DNA of 41,612 nucleotides from Oscillospiraceae bacterium (lineage in GTDB: Bacteria; Bacillota; Clostridia; Oscillospirales; Oscillospiraceae). The stretch spans positions 1-41,612 of the forward strand of contig JAIKVS010000074.1 of the NCBI GenBank assembly GCA_024685535.1, written 5' to 3'. Below, piece after piece: positions 39,379 to 41,612 of this stretch (the first letter of the stretch is position 1; the number at the start of each line of letters is the position of its first letter). The translations under genes and the position numbers were made by a program. Under the pieces are notes generated by a model, which was not told the DNA's origin, ran no database searches, and worked only from the letters and a program-made list of their open reading frames with translations.

Positions 39379-40224
39379 ATGAAAGACAATGCGGTTTTGA
39401 AAAAGGTTTTCATATGCGTGCTGCTGCTTCTGGCGGCAGTGATATCACTGCTGTATCTGGGCGACTGGGCTATGAAGATAGAGACACACAGCCACACGAT
39501 CAACTCAATCGATGATAAGGTGGACATGGTGATGAAGCTGACGGCCGCCTCCACTGTGGCCTCAGCGGGCATCTCAGCCATTCCGGGAGACACTGCAACG
39601 CCGATCGCAGAAAAGCTTGCGGATTTCACCCAGTATTTTCTCCTGATAATGTGTGTGCTCTATGCCGAAAAATACTCCGTGACGATTATAGGCCTTGCCA
39701 CCTTTAAGATCCTGCTGCCGCTGGCATGTGTTTTCATGGGAATATCCCTGTTCAGTGAAAACGCGCTCTGGCGGAGGCTTTCGGTGAAGTTTGCCGTGTT
39801 CGGACTCGCCATTTTCCTCATTATTCCGGCCAGCATAAGAGTCTCGGACATGATCTACACCACCTTTGATGATTCGATAAACAATACCATCAACACTGCG
39901 GAGCAGATCGCCGACGACACTGTAGAACTGACTGATGCGGGAGATAACAGCGGTCTCGTCCAGTCCATCCTGAACGGAATATCCGAGACAGCCTCAAGTC
40001 TTACCGAGAAGGCTGCAAATACCCTAAACCGCTTCGTGGAGACGCTTGCTGTTATGATAGTGACATCATGCGTGATCCCGATACTCGTTGTGATCTTCTT
40101 CGTATGGGTGGCCAAGATAATAACGGGAGTAAATTTCATTCCCGATCTGATGTCACCCGGCGGATTGAGCAAGCTTTACAGGAGACGCCGCAAACCGGAA
40201 CCCGAAGCCGAAGCAGCAGAATAA
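39379..40224 (+). CDS. Multi-TM membrane protein of unknown function, co-transcribed with the DUF4230 gene
   Basis: GAAGGGAGG upstream of ATG; about five predicted TM segments; charged C-terminal tail YRRRRKPEPEAEAAE; 17 nt after the upstream stop. Confidence 0.8.
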   Translation: MKDNAVLKKVFICVLLLLAAVISLLYLGDWAMKIETHSHTINSIDDKVDMVMKLTAASTVASAGISAIPGDTATPIAEKLADFTQYFLLIMCVLYAEKYSVTIIGLATFKILLPLACVFMGISLFSENALWRRLSVKFAVFGLAIFLIIPASIRVSDMIYTTFDDSINNTINTAEQIADDTVELTDAGDNSGLVQSILNGISETASSLTEKAANTLNRFVETLAVMIVTSCVIPILVVIFFVWVAKIITGVNFIPDLMSPGGLSKLYRRRRKPEPEAEAAE

Positions 40225-40233
40225 CAAAACAAA

Positions 40234-40267
40234 AGGAGACAGGCTGAAAGACTGTCTCCTGATTTTT
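40234..40267. terminator. Intrinsic terminator
   Basis: AGGAGACAG / CTGTCTCCT stem followed by GATTTTTT. Confidence 0.8.
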
Positions 40268-40279
40268 TGATCAGTTGTT

Positions 40280-41521
40280 TTACTGTTCTTTTTCTGCCGC
40301 CTTTTTCCTGATAATGGCCTTGTCGCAGAAGTCTATGCCTAAGCAGCTGACGATGCCGACAGCCGCGCAGATAAGTATCATGAAGAAAATTACGCGGAAT
40401 GAGCCTGAAGCATCGTAGAGCTTGGCGGCGATATTGCTGCCGAATGAGGCGATAAGCAGGTTGCAGTTAATGATGGAGAAGTTCAGAGGATAGTTCTTCA
40501 TTCCGTAATAGGAACTTACAAAGGCGGAGTTCGTCGGGGTGACTCCGCCGTAGGCAGCGCCTCCGATAACAAAGCCGAGAACGAGCAGGACGAAACTGCT
40601 CTTGAGCAGAGCAAGTATCAGGATGACAGATTCCAGAATAAACAGTGCGTTTACGATCTGCATGACAGCACTCCTGCCTATCCTGTCATACAGTCCACCG
40701 AATATGATCCTGGAGATCCCGTTGGCAATGGAAATAAGACCGACTACCGTAGCGACAGTCCCGCCGGTAACGCCTGCTTCCGTTGCTACGCCTTTTGCCT
40801 GTGAGATCAGGGCAAGACCTGCGGCTGACATGAATATGACCCAGAGGAGATACAGCCAGAAGGAAGGCTGCCGCAGCATAAGACCCGCGTTTGCTTCGAT
40901 CGCAGCCGGATTCTCCCTGTGCTTTTTGCCATTGGCTGTGGGCTTGATATCAAAGTCAGGACCGGGCTTTTTGATGAAAAAACCGCAGACTGCCATGACC
41001 ACGGCAATAATAATGCCGATCACGGTGAAGGATGTGCGCCATGCACCGAAGGTCTTGGGCGTGAAGGCGTCATAGAGCTTGCCTATTACAAAGCTTGAGA
41101 TGCCGAAGCCCATAAGCAGGATGCCGGAAATCAGACCCTGCTTATCCGGGAACCATTTGCCGACCGTGCTCATGACGGCACTGTAGGCAAGACCGGAGGC
41201 AAAGCCGCAGATAACGCCGAATCCGATGATCAGCATTATAAGACTGCTGATATTTGCAGAAATGAGAAAACCAGTAAGAAACAGCACGGCGGACACCCAA
41301 ACATAGATTTTCGCAGGGATTTTTGAAGCAAGTGCACCACTCGCTACACAGCCAATGCAGAAAAAGATCATTACGACCGTATAAGGCCGAGTGATCTCAT
41401 CCTGGTTCCAGCCAAAATCAGTCTTAATGGGACCGGACAGAACAGTCCAGGCATAGACAAGCCCTGCGAACAGGAGAATAACTACGCCTATTATTGCGTA
41501 AAGCCATCTTTTCTTTTCCAT
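40280..41521 (-). CDS. OFA-type (oxalate/formate antiporter-like) MFS transporter
   Basis: 12-TM MFS; RWLYAIIGVVILLFAGLVYAWTVLSGPIKTDFGWNQDEITRPYTVVMIFFCIGCVASG is typical of the OFA family. Confidence 0.9.
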   Translation of the reverse strand: MEKKRWLYAIIGVVILLFAGLVYAWTVLSGPIKTDFGWNQDEITRPYTVVMIFFCIGCVASGALASKIPAKIYVWVSAVLFLTGFLISANISSLIMLIIGFGVICGFASGLAYSAVMSTVGKWFPDKQGLISGILLMGFGISSFVIGKLYDAFTPKTFGAWRTSFTVIGIIIAVVMAVCGFFIKKPGPDFDIKPTANGKKHRENPAAIEANAGLMLRQPSFWLYLLWVIFMSAAGLALISQAKGVATEAGVTGGTVATVVGLISIANGISRIIFGGLYDRIGRSAVMQIVNALFILESVILILALLKSSFVLLVLGFVIGGAAYGGVTPTNSAFVSSYYGMKNYPLNFSIINCNLLIASFGSNIAAKLYDASGSFRVIFFMILICAAVGIVSCLGIDFCDKAIIRKKAAEKEQ

Positions 41522-41612
41522 ATCAGGCCTCCGATGATTATTTATGATCCCATTATACCGACAAGGCAGTTCTCTTTCAACAAAAACACTTAAAAAAATA
41601 AGTATTGGAAGA

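Noticed and set aside
1-41612. tRNA/rRNA genes, transposases, integrases, toxin-antitoxin or defence genes
   Set aside because: Looked for in the translated ORFs and intergenic regions by eye; none recognised. A tRNAscan/Infernal/DefenseFinder run would be needed to confirm absence.

Overview
The window looks like a chromosomal segment from a low-to-mid GC Bacillota, probably Clostridia/Oscillospirales-like (an inference from gene content and codon style). I see no rRNA, tRNA, CRISPR array, phage or transposon. From left to right it contains: a truncated lipoprotein gene; an EamA transporter; an XRE regulator; an overlapping MMPL/RND transporter plus GLUG-repeat surface protein pair; a DUF4349 lipoprotein; a TcdA-like ThiF protein; a membrane-anchored PpiC foldase; prfB without the usual frameshift; a prs-pth-glgC-glgD-glgP run; an accessory cluster of about 12.6 kb (C-S lyase-type PLP enzyme, MBL hydrolase, Lpl/Yte-type sugar ABC importer, YesM/YesN-type two-component system, cytosolic GH3, PepF-like peptidase); an amino-acid transport and metabolism section (permease, PH-domain protein, dicarboxylate/amino acid symporter, Asp/Glu racemase, TSUP transporter, aspartate aminotransferase-like enzyme); a small Cys-rich ORF missing from the supplied ORF track; a DUF4230 plus membrane protein pair; and an OFA-type MFS transporter. 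Many start codons were moved inward from the supplied ORFs using visible Shine-Dalgarno sequences. I found no clear, fully novel system. The best leads are the C-S lyase/MBL/sugar-importer/GH3/PepF cluster, the MMPL-GLUG pair, the DUF4230 pair and the 47-aa Cys protein.
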